59,522 nucleotides of DNA from Clostridium sp. 1001271st1 H5 (GTDB lineage Bacteria; Bacillota; Clostridia; Lachnospirales; Lachnospiraceae): contig NZ_SPHO01000029.1 in assembly GCF_005845215.1 (NCBI RefSeq), positions 1 to 59,522 of the forward strand, given 5' to 3'. Both the position numbers and the translations under genes were made by a program. Under the pieces are notes generated by a model. The model searched no databases. It saw nothing but the letters and a program-made list of their open reading frames with translations, and was not told where the DNA came from. Shown here one piece after another: positions 16,592 through 25,202 of the stretch (position 1 is its first letter; each line of letters starts with the position of its first letter).

Positions 16592-17047
16592 ATGGAGATT
16601 GATAAGAAAAAGTATGAGGAGTACGTGAAACAGGTGACTCCCACCCACAGCCTGGCAAAAAACATGGCAGCGGCCTTCCTGGTAGGCGGAATCATCTGTG
16701 TGCTGGGGCAGTTTGCCCTGAATTTCATGATGAACAACATGGGCATGGACCAGGAGACAGCGGCGGCCTGGACTCTGCTGGTATTGATTCTGCTGAGCAT
16801 CCTGCTGACCGGATTCAATATATATCCAAAGATTGTGAAATTCGGGGGTGCAGGAGCCCTGGTGCCCATTACCGGGTTTGCCAATTCCGTGGTGGCTCCG
16901 GCCATAGAGTTCCATGCGGAGGGCGAGGTGTTCGGCGTGGGCTGTAAGATATTTACCATTGCAGGGCCGGTTATTTTGTATGGGGTTTTGACCAGCTGGG
17001 TGCTGGGGCTGATTTACTGGGTTGGGATTGCAGCGGGGATTTTTTAA
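16592..17047 (+). CDS. spoVAC: Stage V sporulation protein AC
   Basis: 151 residues, four or five membrane segments. Family patterns seen: YVKQVTPTHSLAKNMAAAFLVGG at the N-terminus, KFGGAGALVPITGFANSVVAPAIEFHAEG in the middle and WVLGLIYWVGIAAGIF at the end. In Bacillus SpoVAC forms a mechanosensitive-like channel in the inner spore membrane. Here it is followed by a terminator instead of spoVAD, which is displaced 4 kb away. Confidence 0.95.
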   Translation: MEIDKKKYEEYVKQVTPTHSLAKNMAAAFLVGGIICVLGQFALNFMMNNMGMDQETAAAWTLLVLILLSILLTGFNIYPKIVKFGGAGALVPITGFANSVVAPAIEFHAEGEVFGVGCKIFTIAGPVILYGVLTSWVLGLIYWVGIAAGIF

Positions 17048-17076
17048 ATCTAAAAGAAGGTGTGGAAAGAGCAGAG

Positions 17077-17114
17077 TAATAAGAGGAGGTATCCGCTTAT
17101 TATTCTGTTTTTTC
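17077..17114 (+). terminator. Terminator after spoVAC
   Basis: TAATAAG (17077-17083) pairs with CTTATTA (17096-17102), with an inner GGA/TCC pairing, then a T-rich tract with six consecutive T. It ends the spoIIA-spoVAA-AB-AC unit. Confidence 0.6.
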
Positions 17115-17233
17115 GTAATATAAAGTTGGGGCAGCCTTTTTGTGTAAATAGAGAATGAATCATCAGATATAACCCCAGAAAATGGACTGGAAAAAATTCC
17201 CTGGTCCATTTTCCATTTTATGGGGACAGACAG

Positions 17234-17288
17234 TTGACTTTTTACAGGTTCTCTGATATCCTATACGGGTTAGCGTAGGCTAACATTA
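17234..17288 (+). promoter_or_regulatory. Promoter with DtxR/IdeR-like operator
   Basis: TTGACT (17234-17239) and TATCCT (17257-17262) have a 17-base spacer. Just downstream, at 17270-17288, lies TTAGCGTAGGCTAACATTA, which matches 15 of 19 positions of the actinobacterial DtxR/IdeR box TTAGGTTAGSCTAACCTAA. A perfect inverted repeat GTTAGC-GTAG-GCTAAC spans 17269-17284. A regulator bound here would block initiation. Matching was by eye; binding by an iron- or manganese-sensing regulator is inferred. Confidence 0.55.
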
Positions 17289-17306
17289 AACGGAGGAGGG
17301 TTCGCA

Positions 17307-18005
17307 TTGAAGTACATATGGATTAACCCAGTGGCAGAGAACATGTATCACAGAGAGGCATTGGCGTGTTTCCTGAAAAAGCACGGATTTGTGCAGGTAC
17401 GGTGCAATACAGACTGGGGAGCTGTTGTTAAGGGAAAGTACAAGTCCCAGATAGAAGCGGGCAGGGGGACGGTGGCGGATATGCGGTGCCCCATGGCAGG
17501 CAGGATGGCGGCGGATTACCGGCAGAGGCGGGGAGCCGGGCAGCGGGGAGACAGCCTTGTGATACCGGATATTGAACCAATCCTGATTCACTGTGCCAGG
17601 GAAATCAGCGGGAGAAGGGACCTGGAAGACGGCCTGAAAATCATAACCACGCCCTGCCGGGCGCTGGCGGATGCAGGCAATGCCTTAAAGCTTAAAGACA
17701 CAAGATTCCTGACCTGGAACGGGCTTTTGCGGGAACTGGGTGAAACCGTGGCAGATGCCTGGGCGGAATGCGCTGCTTATGGGAAGGCGGCTGTACCGGG
17801 AGGCGCTACACGATGCCTGAAGTCCAGCCCTATTCCGCCTGGTTTTTTTGAGGATTTGGAGACAGATACAATCAGTTTGACCGGAGAAGAAACCATAAGA
17901 CTATACCTTGAAAAGGAATCCTGGAAGCAGGTCAGGCTGGTGGAGATGCTCTACTGTGATATGGGATGCCACAATGGTGATGGAGTGATGGCAGATGAAG
18001 AATAG
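17307..18005 (+). CDS. Small [FeFe]-hydrogenase H-cluster-like protein of unknown function
   Basis: 232 residues from a TTG 7 bases after GGAGGAGG. Three cysteine motifs appear in the order found in Fe-only hydrogenase C-terminal domains: DMRCPMAGR (C61; compare TSCCPGW), ITTPCRALAD (C117; compare MPCTAK) and LYCDMGCHNGDGV (C217, C221; compare ACPGGCINGGG, same C-x3-C spacing). That would preserve the four ligands of a [4Fe-4S] cubane, but the protein is about half the size of the hydrogenase domain and lacks ferredoxin domains. Hydrogenase activity is unlikely; a metal or cluster sensor, carrier or chaperone is possible. First gene of an ABC transporter operon with an iron-box-like operator. 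Confidence 0.5.
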   Translation: MKYIWINPVAENMYHREALACFLKKHGFVQVRCNTDWGAVVKGKYKSQIEAGRGTVADMRCPMAGRMAADYRQRRGAGQRGDSLVIPDIEPILIHCAREISGRRDLEDGLKIITTPCRALADAGNALKLKDTRFLTWNGLLRELGETVADAWAECAAYGKAAVPGGATRCLKSSPIPPGFFEDLETDTISLTGEETIRLYLEKESWKQVRLVEMLYCDMGCHNGDGVMADEE

Positions 18006-18765
18006 GTGGAACAGGTCAATGGCCCCCCTGATTGGAATAGGGGCAATTCTGCTTATATGGTACGGGGTCTGCCGGGCGGATATGTTCAGCGCCTATGTAC
18101 TGCCGCCTCCCTCCAGGGTGTTCCGGAGTTTTTATAAGATGGCTGTGAACGGTGAGCTGTGGAAGGATATTTTTATCAGCTTTGTCAGAGTCGCAAAGGG
18201 ATTTTCCATTGCTTTTGTGCTGGCCTTTGGTCTGGGGATGGTACGGATTCTGCTGCCGGGAACCAGCGGATATTATGAGTATGTGGTGCAGTTTTTCAGG
18301 AATGTACCGCCTCTGGCCATGATTCCGCTGCTGATTCTGTGGTGCGGGATTGGGGAGACAACCAAGACAGTTATCATTGTCCTGGCATCCTTTTTCCCCA
18401 TGTATCTGAATATTGTGAAGGGATTTACGGGGTGTGATAAAAAGCTTTTGGAAGTGGGGGAAATGTTCGGATATTCATCAGGAAGGAAGTTCCTGAGGAT
18501 TGTACTGCCGTACGCTGCATCCGATATACTGGTGGGAATGCGTATCGGCCTTGGATACAGCTGGCGGGCCATCATCGGAGCTGAGATGGTGGCTGCTTCC
18601 ACGGGCCTGGGACATATGATTCTGTTTGCCCAGCAGATGTCCAGGACAGACAAGGTCATTGTGGGAATTCTGACCATTGGCGCGGTGGGATACGTGACGG
18701 ACCGTCTGTTCGGTTTTGCAATCAGTAAAATGTTGAAAGGAACCTGTGACAATGGCTGGGATTAA
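17995..18765 (+). CDS. ABC transporter permease, TauC/SsuC-like
   Basis: 256 residues with six predicted helices. The binding-protein-dependent permease loop (EAA motif) is EVGEMFGYSSGRKFLRIVLP, and NVPPLAMIPLLILWCGIGE is typical of the nitrate/sulfonate/taurine permease group. It overlaps the preceding gene by 11 bases, so translation is coupled. The ATPase and binding protein follow. Substrate is not readable; members of this group carry sulfonates, nitrate, thiamine precursors and other small molecules. Confidence 0.88.
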   Translation: MKNRWNRSMAPLIGIGAILLIWYGVCRADMFSAYVLPPPSRVFRSFYKMAVNGELWKDIFISFVRVAKGFSIAFVLAFGLGMVRILLPGTSGYYEYVVQFFRNVPPLAMIPLLILWCGIGETTKTVIIVLASFFPMYLNIVKGFTGCDKKLLEVGEMFGYSSGRKFLRIVLPYAASDILVGMRIGLGYSWRAIIGAEMVAASTGLGHMILFAQQMSRTDKVIVGILTIGAVGYVTDRLFGFAISKMLKGTCDNGWD

Positions 18766-19504
18766 GCTGAAGTACATTTATAAGGAGTATAGGGTGGAGG
18801 ACAGGCCTGTCCAGGTGCTGAGAGGTATCAGCCTGGATATACCGGAGGACCACATTACAGTTATTCTGGGCAGGAGCGGGTGCGGAAAAACCACCCTTCT
18901 GCGGCTTACAGGAGGACTGGAGAAGGCTGACAGCGGGGAGATACAGTATGAGGGCTGCCACAGGACCGCCTATGTATTTCAGGAACCCAGGCTGATGCCC
19001 TGGCTCACTGTGTGGGATAATGTGACCTTTGGGCTCAGGAAGAAGGAGCAGGACAGGGATACTATAAGAGATATTATAAATACCGTAGGATTGGAAGGGT
19101 TTGAAAAGGCATATCCGTCCCAGCTGTCAGGAGGGATGCAGCAGCGGGCAGCCATAGCCAGGGCGCTGGCATACCGCCCGTCCTTCATTATGATGGACGA
19201 GCCCTTTGCAGCCCTGGATTATTTTACCAGGGAACAGATGCAGAAAGAGCTTTTGCGGGTCCGGCAGAAACTGAGGTGCAGCATCCTGTTTGTGACCCAC
19301 AGTATCGATGAGGCGCTGCTTCTGGGACACAGGATTGTGGTCATTGAAAACGGACTTGTCAAGACCCAGGTGCAGGTACCGGAGACGGCAGGGGACAGGA
19401 ACCTGATGGATGATATGTTCATCTCCCTGAAGCGGCGTATTATTGAGAGCCTGAACGCAGGGGACTGGGAACTGGAGCTATATAGCAGGAATAGACAGAC
19501 ATAA
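18752..19504 (+). CDS. ABC transporter ATP-binding protein, TauB/SsuB-like
   Basis: About 250 residues. Walker A GRSGCGKTT, Q-loop in VFQEPRLMPWLTVWDNV, signature LSGGMQQRAAIARAL, Walker B FIMMDEPFAALD and the H-loop FVTHSIDEALLLG are all intact, so it should be active. The sequence after the Q-loop (RLMPWLTVWDNV) is characteristic of the SsuB/TauB group. A GTG at 18746 in frame is the alternative start (AAAGG lies 5 or 11 bases upstream). It overlaps the permease gene. Confidence 0.9.
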   Translation: MAGIKLKYIYKEYRVEDRPVQVLRGISLDIPEDHITVILGRSGCGKTTLLRLTGGLEKADSGEIQYEGCHRTAYVFQEPRLMPWLTVWDNVTFGLRKKEQDRDTIRDIINTVGLEGFEKAYPSQLSGGMQQRAAIARALAYRPSFIMMDEPFAALDYFTREQMQKELLRVRQKLRCSILFVTHSIDEALLLGHRIVVIENGLVKTQVQVPETAGDRNLMDDMFISLKRRIIESLNAGDWELELYSRNRQT

Positions 19505-19528
19505 AAAGACAGAATAAGGAGAAATGAA

Positions 19529-20539
19529 ATGAGAAAATTTATAGCATTAGGGCTGGCCCTGTGCATCGGGGCATCCGCCCTTACCGGATGCGGCAAGGCA
19601 TCGGCAGGAGCAGCGGAGGCAGATGCCCGGCAGGATGCCCTGGAAGATACACAGTCAGGAGGAAACAAGGCTTCCTCCGGTCTGGACAAGCTGGCGCTCA
19701 CTTATGTTACCTCGCCGCTCAACGTTCCTACCATCATTGAGCGGGACCAAAATATATTTGCAGATGCATTCAGGGACATGGGTATTTCCCTGGAATATGC
19801 GGAAATCAATTCAGGAGCCGACCAGACACAGGCGCTGGCATCCGGGGACGTGCAGATTCTTTATGGGGTGGGAGCAACCTCTGTTATCCTGTCTGCTGCC
19901 AACGGGGCGGATATCAAGGTGCTGAACATGTACAGCAGGTCCCCAAAGGCATTCTGCATGTACTCTGCAGATGACAGCCTGACTACCCCGGAGAGTCTTA
20001 AGGGAAAGACCATTGGGGGACCGGCAGGGACGAATCTCCATGAGCTTTTAGTATCGTATCTTGCGGCTGGAGGGCTGACCATGGATGATGTGAATTACGT
20101 GAATATGTCCATTGCAGATGCCAAGGCGGCCCTGGACGGCGGCAGCGTGGATATAGCCCTGATTGCAGGAGCAGCCGCTTATCAGGCAAAGGAGCAGGGG
20201 TATCACATGGTGGCTGATGGGGAGGGACTCATGAAAGCTATGATTGCCGTGGCTGTCAGAGATGATTTTTATAACGAAAATCAGGATGTGATAGACCGCT
20301 TTATGGAAGCCCAGAACCGCGCTGCCGCATTTATGAAAGACAATCAGGAGCAGGCCCTTCAGATTGCAGCCAGGGCACTGGATTTGGATGAAGAGGCAGT
20401 AAAGGAGATGTATGCCTTCTATGATTTTTCCATGGATGTCACGGATGAGGATAAGGAAGGATTCCAAAAAACAGCTGATTTCATGCTGGAGTCAGGCATG
20501 ATAGAGGAAGAACTGGATGTGGATGGTTTGTTCTTATAA
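19529..20539 (+). CDS. ABC transporter substrate-binding lipoprotein, NMT1/TauA-like
   Basis: 336 residues. A lipoprotein signal peptide ends at LTGC (lipidated C21) and is followed by an Ala/Gly/Asp-rich linker. The mature part has the NMT1/SsuA fold markers: TYVTSPLNVPTIIERDQNIFADAF, INSGADQTQALASGDVQILYG, SLKGKTIGGPAGTNLHELLVSYL and DIALIAGAAAYQA. It should deliver the ligand to the upstream permease. Last gene of the operon; a hairpin follows between it and the convergent spoVAE. Confidence 0.9.
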   Translation: MRKFIALGLALCIGASALTGCGKASAGAAEADARQDALEDTQSGGNKASSGLDKLALTYVTSPLNVPTIIERDQNIFADAFRDMGISLEYAEINSGADQTQALASGDVQILYGVGATSVILSAANGADIKVLNMYSRSPKAFCMYSADDSLTTPESLKGKTIGGPAGTNLHELLVSYLAAGGLTMDDVNYVNMSIADAKAALDGGSVDIALIAGAAAYQAKEQGYHMVADGEGLMKAMIAVAVRDDFYNENQDVIDRFMEAQNRAAAFMKDNQEQALQIAARALDLDEEAVKEMYAFYDFSMDVTDEDKEGFQKTADFMLESGMIEEELDVDGLFL

Positions 20540-20648
20540 GCTTGAGCGTAAACGGTATTACGATTTTGGTTGATATAACAAAGGTAACATCCATTCCGGA
20601 CAATATTCCGGAGGATGCAAAAGAAATGGCCTACAGCAGCAAAAAACA

Positions 20649-20688
20649 GGGACACGTCTGTCATTTGACGGCGGTGTCCCGTTTTGTT
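20649..20688. terminator. Bidirectional terminator between converging units
   Basis: GGGACAC (20649-20655) pairs with GTGTCCC (20674-20680), preceded by AAAAAACA and followed by TTTTG. The layout suits both the ABC operon from the left and spoVAD-spoVAE from the right. Confidence 0.65.
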
Positions 20689-20753
20689 CTGTTCTTCTGT
20701 TTCACTGGTTTTCTGCCATTTTTATGGCTGCAGTGTTTTTATTACCATCTTCA

Positions 20754-21107
20754 TCACTTCATCTTCGGCTTAAATATAAGGGATGCCAGGTAGCCAAACA
20801 CCAGGGCGCCACATATTCCCGCGGAGCTGGCCGTGAGTCCGCCCTTAAAAATACCCAGAATGCCGTCCTCTCCGATACCTTCCTTCACGCCCTTCCAGAG
20901 GGTGTTTCCAAAGCCCAGAAGAGGCACGGTTGCGCCTGCTCCCGCCCACTTTGCAAAAGGTTCATAGAGCCCTATGGCACCCAGTATGGCGCCGCTGACC
21001 ACCAGGGTGACCATGACCCGTCCCGGCATCATCTTGGTCTTTTCCAGCAGAATCTGGACCAGGGCGCAGATAATACCTCCCACGATAAATGCTTTTATAT
21101 AGTCCAT
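20754..21107 (-). CDS. spoVAE: Stage V sporulation protein AE
   Basis: 117 residues, several membrane segments. Family patterns: YIKAFIVGGIICALVQIL at the start, GAGATVPLLGFGNTLWKGV and GGLTASSAGICGALVFGYL later, as in SpoVAE(B). The ATG lies just after AAGGAGG. It follows spoVAD by 12 bases on the minus strand. In most relatives it directly follows spoVAC-spoVAD; here the pair is inverted and separated from spoVAC by the ABC operon. Confidence 0.93.
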   Translation of the reverse strand: MDYIKAFIVGGIICALVQILLEKTKMMPGRVMVTLVVSGAILGAIGLYEPFAKWAGAGATVPLLGFGNTLWKGVKEGIGEDGILGIFKGGLTASSAGICGALVFGYLASLIFKPKMK

Positions 21108-21119
21108 GTCATTTCCTCC

Positions 21120-22142
21120 TTAACTGTCTATATGTTCAATGACGACCGCATGGGCAATGCCCGGTATGCTCTGTCCTTCATTGAAGCTTACCGAGGACAG
21201 AAGGGCTCCGGTGGGAACAAATAAAACCCGTTTCCAGGTGCCGTCCTGTACCTTGGGGAGGATGTAGGAGCACAGGGTAACGGCGGAACAGCCGCATCCG
21301 CTACCGCCCGAATGGGTGTCCTGCTGTTCCTTGTCATAAATCTCCATACCGCAGTCCATGTGAAGCTGGCTTAAATCCCTTCCCTTATTCTTCATGAACT
21401 CCAGCAGGATGGTCCTTCCCACCTCGCCTAAATCACCGGTAATGATTTTGTCATACCAGGTCTCATTGACCTGGAAGTCCTCCAGGTTCTGTTCAATGGT
21501 ATGGAATGCAGCCGGGGCCATGGCAGCTCCCATATTCATGGAATCCTTGGCCCCCATGTCCACCATACGCCCGGTTGTGATGCCTGCGATGCGGGCCATT
21601 CCGTCTTTCCGGTTGCCTGCCAGAACAACCGCGCCGCAGCCCGTGACAGTCCATGTGGCTGACGGCGGCCTCTGGTTCCCATAAGCTAACGGAAAACGGA
21701 ACTGCTTTTCCGCCGTGGCAAAATGGCTGGATGCCATGGACATGACCTGGTCCGCATATCCTGCATTGACTGCCATGGCTCCCAGTCCCAATGCCTCTCC
21801 CATGGTGGAGCAGGCCCCATAAAGGCCAAAAAGAGGAATCTCCAAATCCACGGTTCCAAAGGACGTTGCTATGAGCTGTCCCAGCAGGTCGCCTGCAAAC
21901 AGGTAACGCAGCTCACCCTTTCGTATGCCGCCCTTCTCAATGACCAGGTCTGCAGTTTTTTTCTGCATGGTGCTCTCAGCCTGTTCCCAATTATCCATAC
22001 CAAACATATCGTCCAGTTCCACCTCGTCGAACAGGCTTCCCAGAGGACCTTCCCCCTCTTTTTTTCCAACGACGGAGCCGGCACTTATAATGACCGGGGG
22101 ATGTTCAAATTCAATACTTGCCTTGCCTTTCATCTGTCCCAT
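21120..22142 (-). CDS. spoVAD: Stage V sporulation protein AD
   Basis: About 340 residues, thiolase-like fold. Matches to SpoVAD: FEHPPVIISAGSVVGKKEGEGPLG, FAGDLLGQ, LFGLYGACSTMGEAL (Cys in the thiolase nucleophile position) and ASSHFATAEKQFRFPLAYGNQRPP. SpoVAD binds dipicolinic acid during uptake into the forespore. I chose the ATG at 22142 because AAGGAG lies 10 bases upstream; a GTG at 22151 is in frame but sits too close to that site. It is the first gene of the inverted spoVAD-spoVAE pair. Confidence 0.94.
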   Translation of the reverse strand: MGQMKGKASIEFEHPPVIISAGSVVGKKEGEGPLGSLFDEVELDDMFGMDNWEQAESTMQKKTADLVIEKGGIRKGELRYLFAGDLLGQLIATSFGTVDLEIPLFGLYGACSTMGEALGLGAMAVNAGYADQVMSMASSHFATAEKQFRFPLAYGNQRPPSATWTVTGCGAVVLAGNRKDGMARIAGITTGRMVDMGAKDSMNMGAAMAPAAFHTIEQNLEDFQVNETWYDKIITGDLGEVGRTILLEFMKNKGRDLSQLHMDCGMEIYDKEQQDTHSGGSGCGCSAVTLCSYILPKVQDGTWKRVLFVPTGALLSSVSFNEGQSIPGIAHAVVIEHIDS

Positions 22143-22209
22143 TTCATGCACTCTCCTTCCTGTAACAGGATGTAATAGTTACAGTATCCCTCGTTTCCGG
22201 AAAAATACT

Positions 22210-22255
22210 CAAAAATAAATAAACCGGAAAAGCTGGATTATTTGCTTTTCCGGTT
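22210..22255 (-). terminator. Intrinsic terminator of the class A PBP gene
   Basis: On the minus strand AACCGGAAAAGC (from 22255) pairs with GCTTTTCCGGTT (to 22222), followed by TTATTTATTTTTG. It lies between the PBP stop and spoVAD. Confidence 0.75.
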
Positions 22256-22297
22256 CATATAAATTTCATTTTAAATTTCAAGTATCCGGGACCAATC

Positions 22298-24991
22298 CTA
22301 GTAAGGACGGTTCCCCGGCCCAAACCCTTCCGTGGTTTCCGGCGAGGTCTGGTATCCCGGACCGATGGGTGTCACGGTGGGCCCGGTATTTCCAAAATCA
22401 TCCGTATTGGGCGGTATGATGGTGGATGCGTCGGAGTGGATGGTGCAGTAGCCTGGGATGGCAAATACGGAATCATCCGTTGCGCCTTCCTCGCCCTCCG
22501 GCAGGGTCATGCATACCCTGGTGGTCTTTGTGGGGCAGTATGGGGTGGGGCGCATACCTGACTCAGCGCATACGGTAACCTCCACATGCTTGTCACAGAC
22601 CTCTGTGGGAGCGGTTCCCTTTGCAAAATATTCGGTGTACACAGCATTGCCTCTGGGGTCGTGGTTGCAGACGCCGGAGACAGCCCGTTTACCGGATTTG
22701 CGGCAGATTTCCGCAGTCTCAATGCTGTCAGGCACTGCAAAGCCCGGGTCCGGCATGCCTTCGTGGACACGGTTCATGATGTTGCGCCAGATGTCCTTGT
22801 GGAAGGTCGTTCCGCCGTTGTTCACGCCGCCGTGCTTTAGCTTCTGGTTGTTGTCGCATCCGCCCCATATGCCTGCGGTGTAATACGGCGTGTAGCCCAC
22901 GAACCATACGTCGTTGTTGTTGGAGGTGGTGCCGCTCTTGCCGGCAGCCGTCATGCCTGTCAGGGCTGCGCGGGTGCTGGTGGAGTTGATGGACACGCCG
23001 GGGCGTGTGAATTTGCGGTTGCTCTTCATGGATTCCGACATTGCGTCCGTTAAGAGGAAGGCGGTGGAATCCTTCAGCACCTGCTTTGTCTCAGGTTCAT
23101 TGTCTATCAGTACCTTTCCGTTGTGGTCCAGTATCTTTGTAAAGAAGCGGGGCTTTGTGTACACGCCGCCGTTGGCAATGGACGCATAGGCCGTGGTCAG
23201 TTCCAGATTGGAAACGCCCTTTGTTATGCCGCCCAGGGCAGTGGCTGCTCCCAGGTCATCCTTTGTGAGGGAGGTGATGCCCATGTTCTCTGCATACTCC
23301 ACGCCAAGCTGGGGCGTGACTGTCTCCATGAGGCAGCGCACAGCCACAATGTTCATGGAGTAGATGATGCCGTCGCGGATGCTGGAGTAACCGGTAAAGC
23401 CATAGCCGGAGTTCCACCAGTTCCTGAAGCTTTTGGTTCCGATGGTATAGGGCGCATCGTAGTAGACCGTGCCCAGAGTGGCGCCGCAGGCGTCCAGGGC
23501 CGGTGCAAAGGCTGTGATAACCTTAAATGCAGAACCCGGCTGGCGGTATACGTTGCTGGCCCGGTTCAGGGTCAGACTGGCCTTCTTTTCGCCGCGGCCG
23601 CCGCACAGCGCCTTGACTTCCCCTGTGTGCTGGTCCAGAAGCACAAAGGATGCCTGGGGCTGCAGAATCAGGTTCTGGCGCTCGCCGATGATTTCATCGC
23701 CGTCCTTTAAAAGCCATGCCTTGTACTGGTCAATGTCGTCCTGGACCGCTTCCTTGGAGGCGTAGAGTCCCTCGAAGGAGGAATCTCCCAGCACGCTCTT
23801 GCGGAAGGTGCGCAGGCTGTCTTCTGAATAGTGCTCCGTGGTACCGTCCCCATGGGTAATGGAAAGCCTGTACTCCACCGAATACTTGGCCACGGAATAG
23901 TTGTCCGGGTTATTGATTTCCTCGTCCACAATGGCCTGTAGGGCCGGGTCCTGGGTGGTATAAATCTGGAGTCCGCCGGAGTAGAGGAGATTGCTGGCCT
24001 GGCTTTCCGTGTAGTCCAGCTTTTCCATCAGGGAATTGATGACCTGCTCTATCAGCTCGTCCGTAAAATAGCTGTAATGGGTATTGGTCCCCTTGGTGGC
24101 CGTATCCACGTTCTGTATCCTGTCGTATACATCATCGGCCAGGGCCTCCTCCTGTTGGGCCTTGGTGATATAATCCTGCTCATACATATACTGGAGTACG
24201 ATTCTGCGGCGTTCCGCATTGTTTTCGCGTCCTGATATGGGGTTGAGTTTGGAAGGGTTCTTGGTGATGGATGCAAGCACGGTGCACTCTGAGAGGGTCA
24301 GGTCGGAGACATCCTTATTAAAATAGCGCTTGGCAGCAACCTTTACTCCCAGGGTATTGTTGCCCAGGTTGATGGTGTTGAGATAGTTGGTGATAATCAG
24401 CTTCTTGGTATCTTCCTTGCTCATTCCTGAGTTCTTTTCCAGCTGCACGGCAAGGTACTGTTCCTGGAGTTTACGCTCAATCCTGGCTCCCCAGCCGGAT
24501 TCCATACCGCCGGAGAACACATTGTTCTTGATGAGCTGCTGTGTTATGGTGCTTCCGCCGCCTGCATAATCGTCGCTGACAATTCCCTTTACAGCCCTGG
24601 CAATGGAACGGATGTCAATGCCGTTGTGAGTCCAGAAACGGGAATCCTCAATAGCTACAAATGCATTAATCAAATCCTTTGGAAGCTCCTCGTAAGTGGC
24701 TTCCTCCCGGTTGGAACCGCTGGTGACCAGGGTATCTGTCAGGTTCCCGGCAGCGTCATATACCGTGGTGGCAAAACGGCTGGGCTGAATATTTAGAATA
24801 TCAACGGAAGGGGCATTGTCTATAATGCCTTTAACCATACCGAAACCGATGGATGCACCCACTACTGCCAGAAACAAAAACAGGACAAAAAGCGCCTTAA
24901 ATATATTAAGGAGCAGCCGTGAAGCGTATTTGCCTGATTTAGAGTGGAGAGACTTAAGCCTACGCTCAGCCTCGTACTTTCCATAGTTCAT
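22298..24991 (-). CDS. Class A penicillin-binding protein (transglycosylase/transpeptidase)
   Basis: 897 residues. A short cytoplasmic tail is followed by one helix (ALFVLFLFLAVVGASIGFG). The GT51 domain has EDSRFWTHNGID and GGGSTITQQLIKN. The transpeptidase domain has SxxK in RQPGSAFKVITAF, SxN in YSMNIVAVR and KSGTT in AAGKSGTTSNNND. A Cys-containing C-terminal region and a Gly/Pro/Thr-rich tail follow. It polymerises and crosslinks peptidoglycan outside the membrane. The ATG at 24991 follows AAAAGGAGA; a longer frame upstream has no site. Neighbouring spore genes raise the possibility of a spore-wall role, but nothing in the protein shows this. Confidence 0.93.
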   Translation of the reverse strand: MNYGKYEAERRLKSLHSKSGKYASRLLLNIFKALFVLFLFLAVVGASIGFGMVKGIIDNAPSVDILNIQPSRFATTVYDAAGNLTDTLVTSGSNREEATYEELPKDLINAFVAIEDSRFWTHNGIDIRSIARAVKGIVSDDYAGGGSTITQQLIKNNVFSGGMESGWGARIERKLQEQYLAVQLEKNSGMSKEDTKKLIITNYLNTINLGNNTLGVKVAAKRYFNKDVSDLTLSECTVLASITKNPSKLNPISGRENNAERRRIVLQYMYEQDYITKAQQEEALADDVYDRIQNVDTATKGTNTHYSYFTDELIEQVINSLMEKLDYTESQASNLLYSGGLQIYTTQDPALQAIVDEEINNPDNYSVAKYSVEYRLSITHGDGTTEHYSEDSLRTFRKSVLGDSSFEGLYASKEAVQDDIDQYKAWLLKDGDEIIGERQNLILQPQASFVLLDQHTGEVKALCGGRGEKKASLTLNRASNVYRQPGSAFKVITAFAPALDACGATLGTVYYDAPYTIGTKSFRNWWNSGYGFTGYSSIRDGIIYSMNIVAVRCLMETVTPQLGVEYAENMGITSLTKDDLGAATALGGITKGVSNLELTTAYASIANGGVYTKPRFFTKILDHNGKVLIDNEPETKQVLKDSTAFLLTDAMSESMKSNRKFTRPGVSINSTSTRAALTGMTAAGKSGTTSNNNDVWFVGYTPYYTAGIWGGCDNNQKLKHGGVNNGGTTFHKDIWRNIMNRVHEGMPDPGFAVPDSIETAEICRKSGKRAVSGVCNHDPRGNAVYTEYFAKGTAPTEVCDKHVEVTVCAESGMRPTPYCPTKTTRVCMTLPEGEEGATDDSVFAIPGYCTIHSDASTIIPPNTDDFGNTGPTVTPIGPGYQTSPETTEGFGPGNRPY

Positions 24992-25202
24992 AGATTCTCC
25001 TTTTCGTACATAATCTGAATGGAATCCGCCCCCCTGCGGACCCTCATACCTATCCTGTAGATTATACACCAGTTTTGTAAAATTGAAAAGGTTTAAATAT
25101 GCCCTTGCCATCGCCTGCTATCTATATTATGATAAAAATCAGGTAAAAAATGTCGAAGGGTGGGGATGAGAACCCACAAATAACCGTAAAGGAGCCGTAA
25201 AA

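Noticed and set aside
20542..20793. A plus-strand open frame starting with TTG after the substrate-binding gene, with a protein-like first 30 residues
   Set aside because: It runs through a clear terminator hairpin and then antisense to spoVAE, and has no ribosome site.
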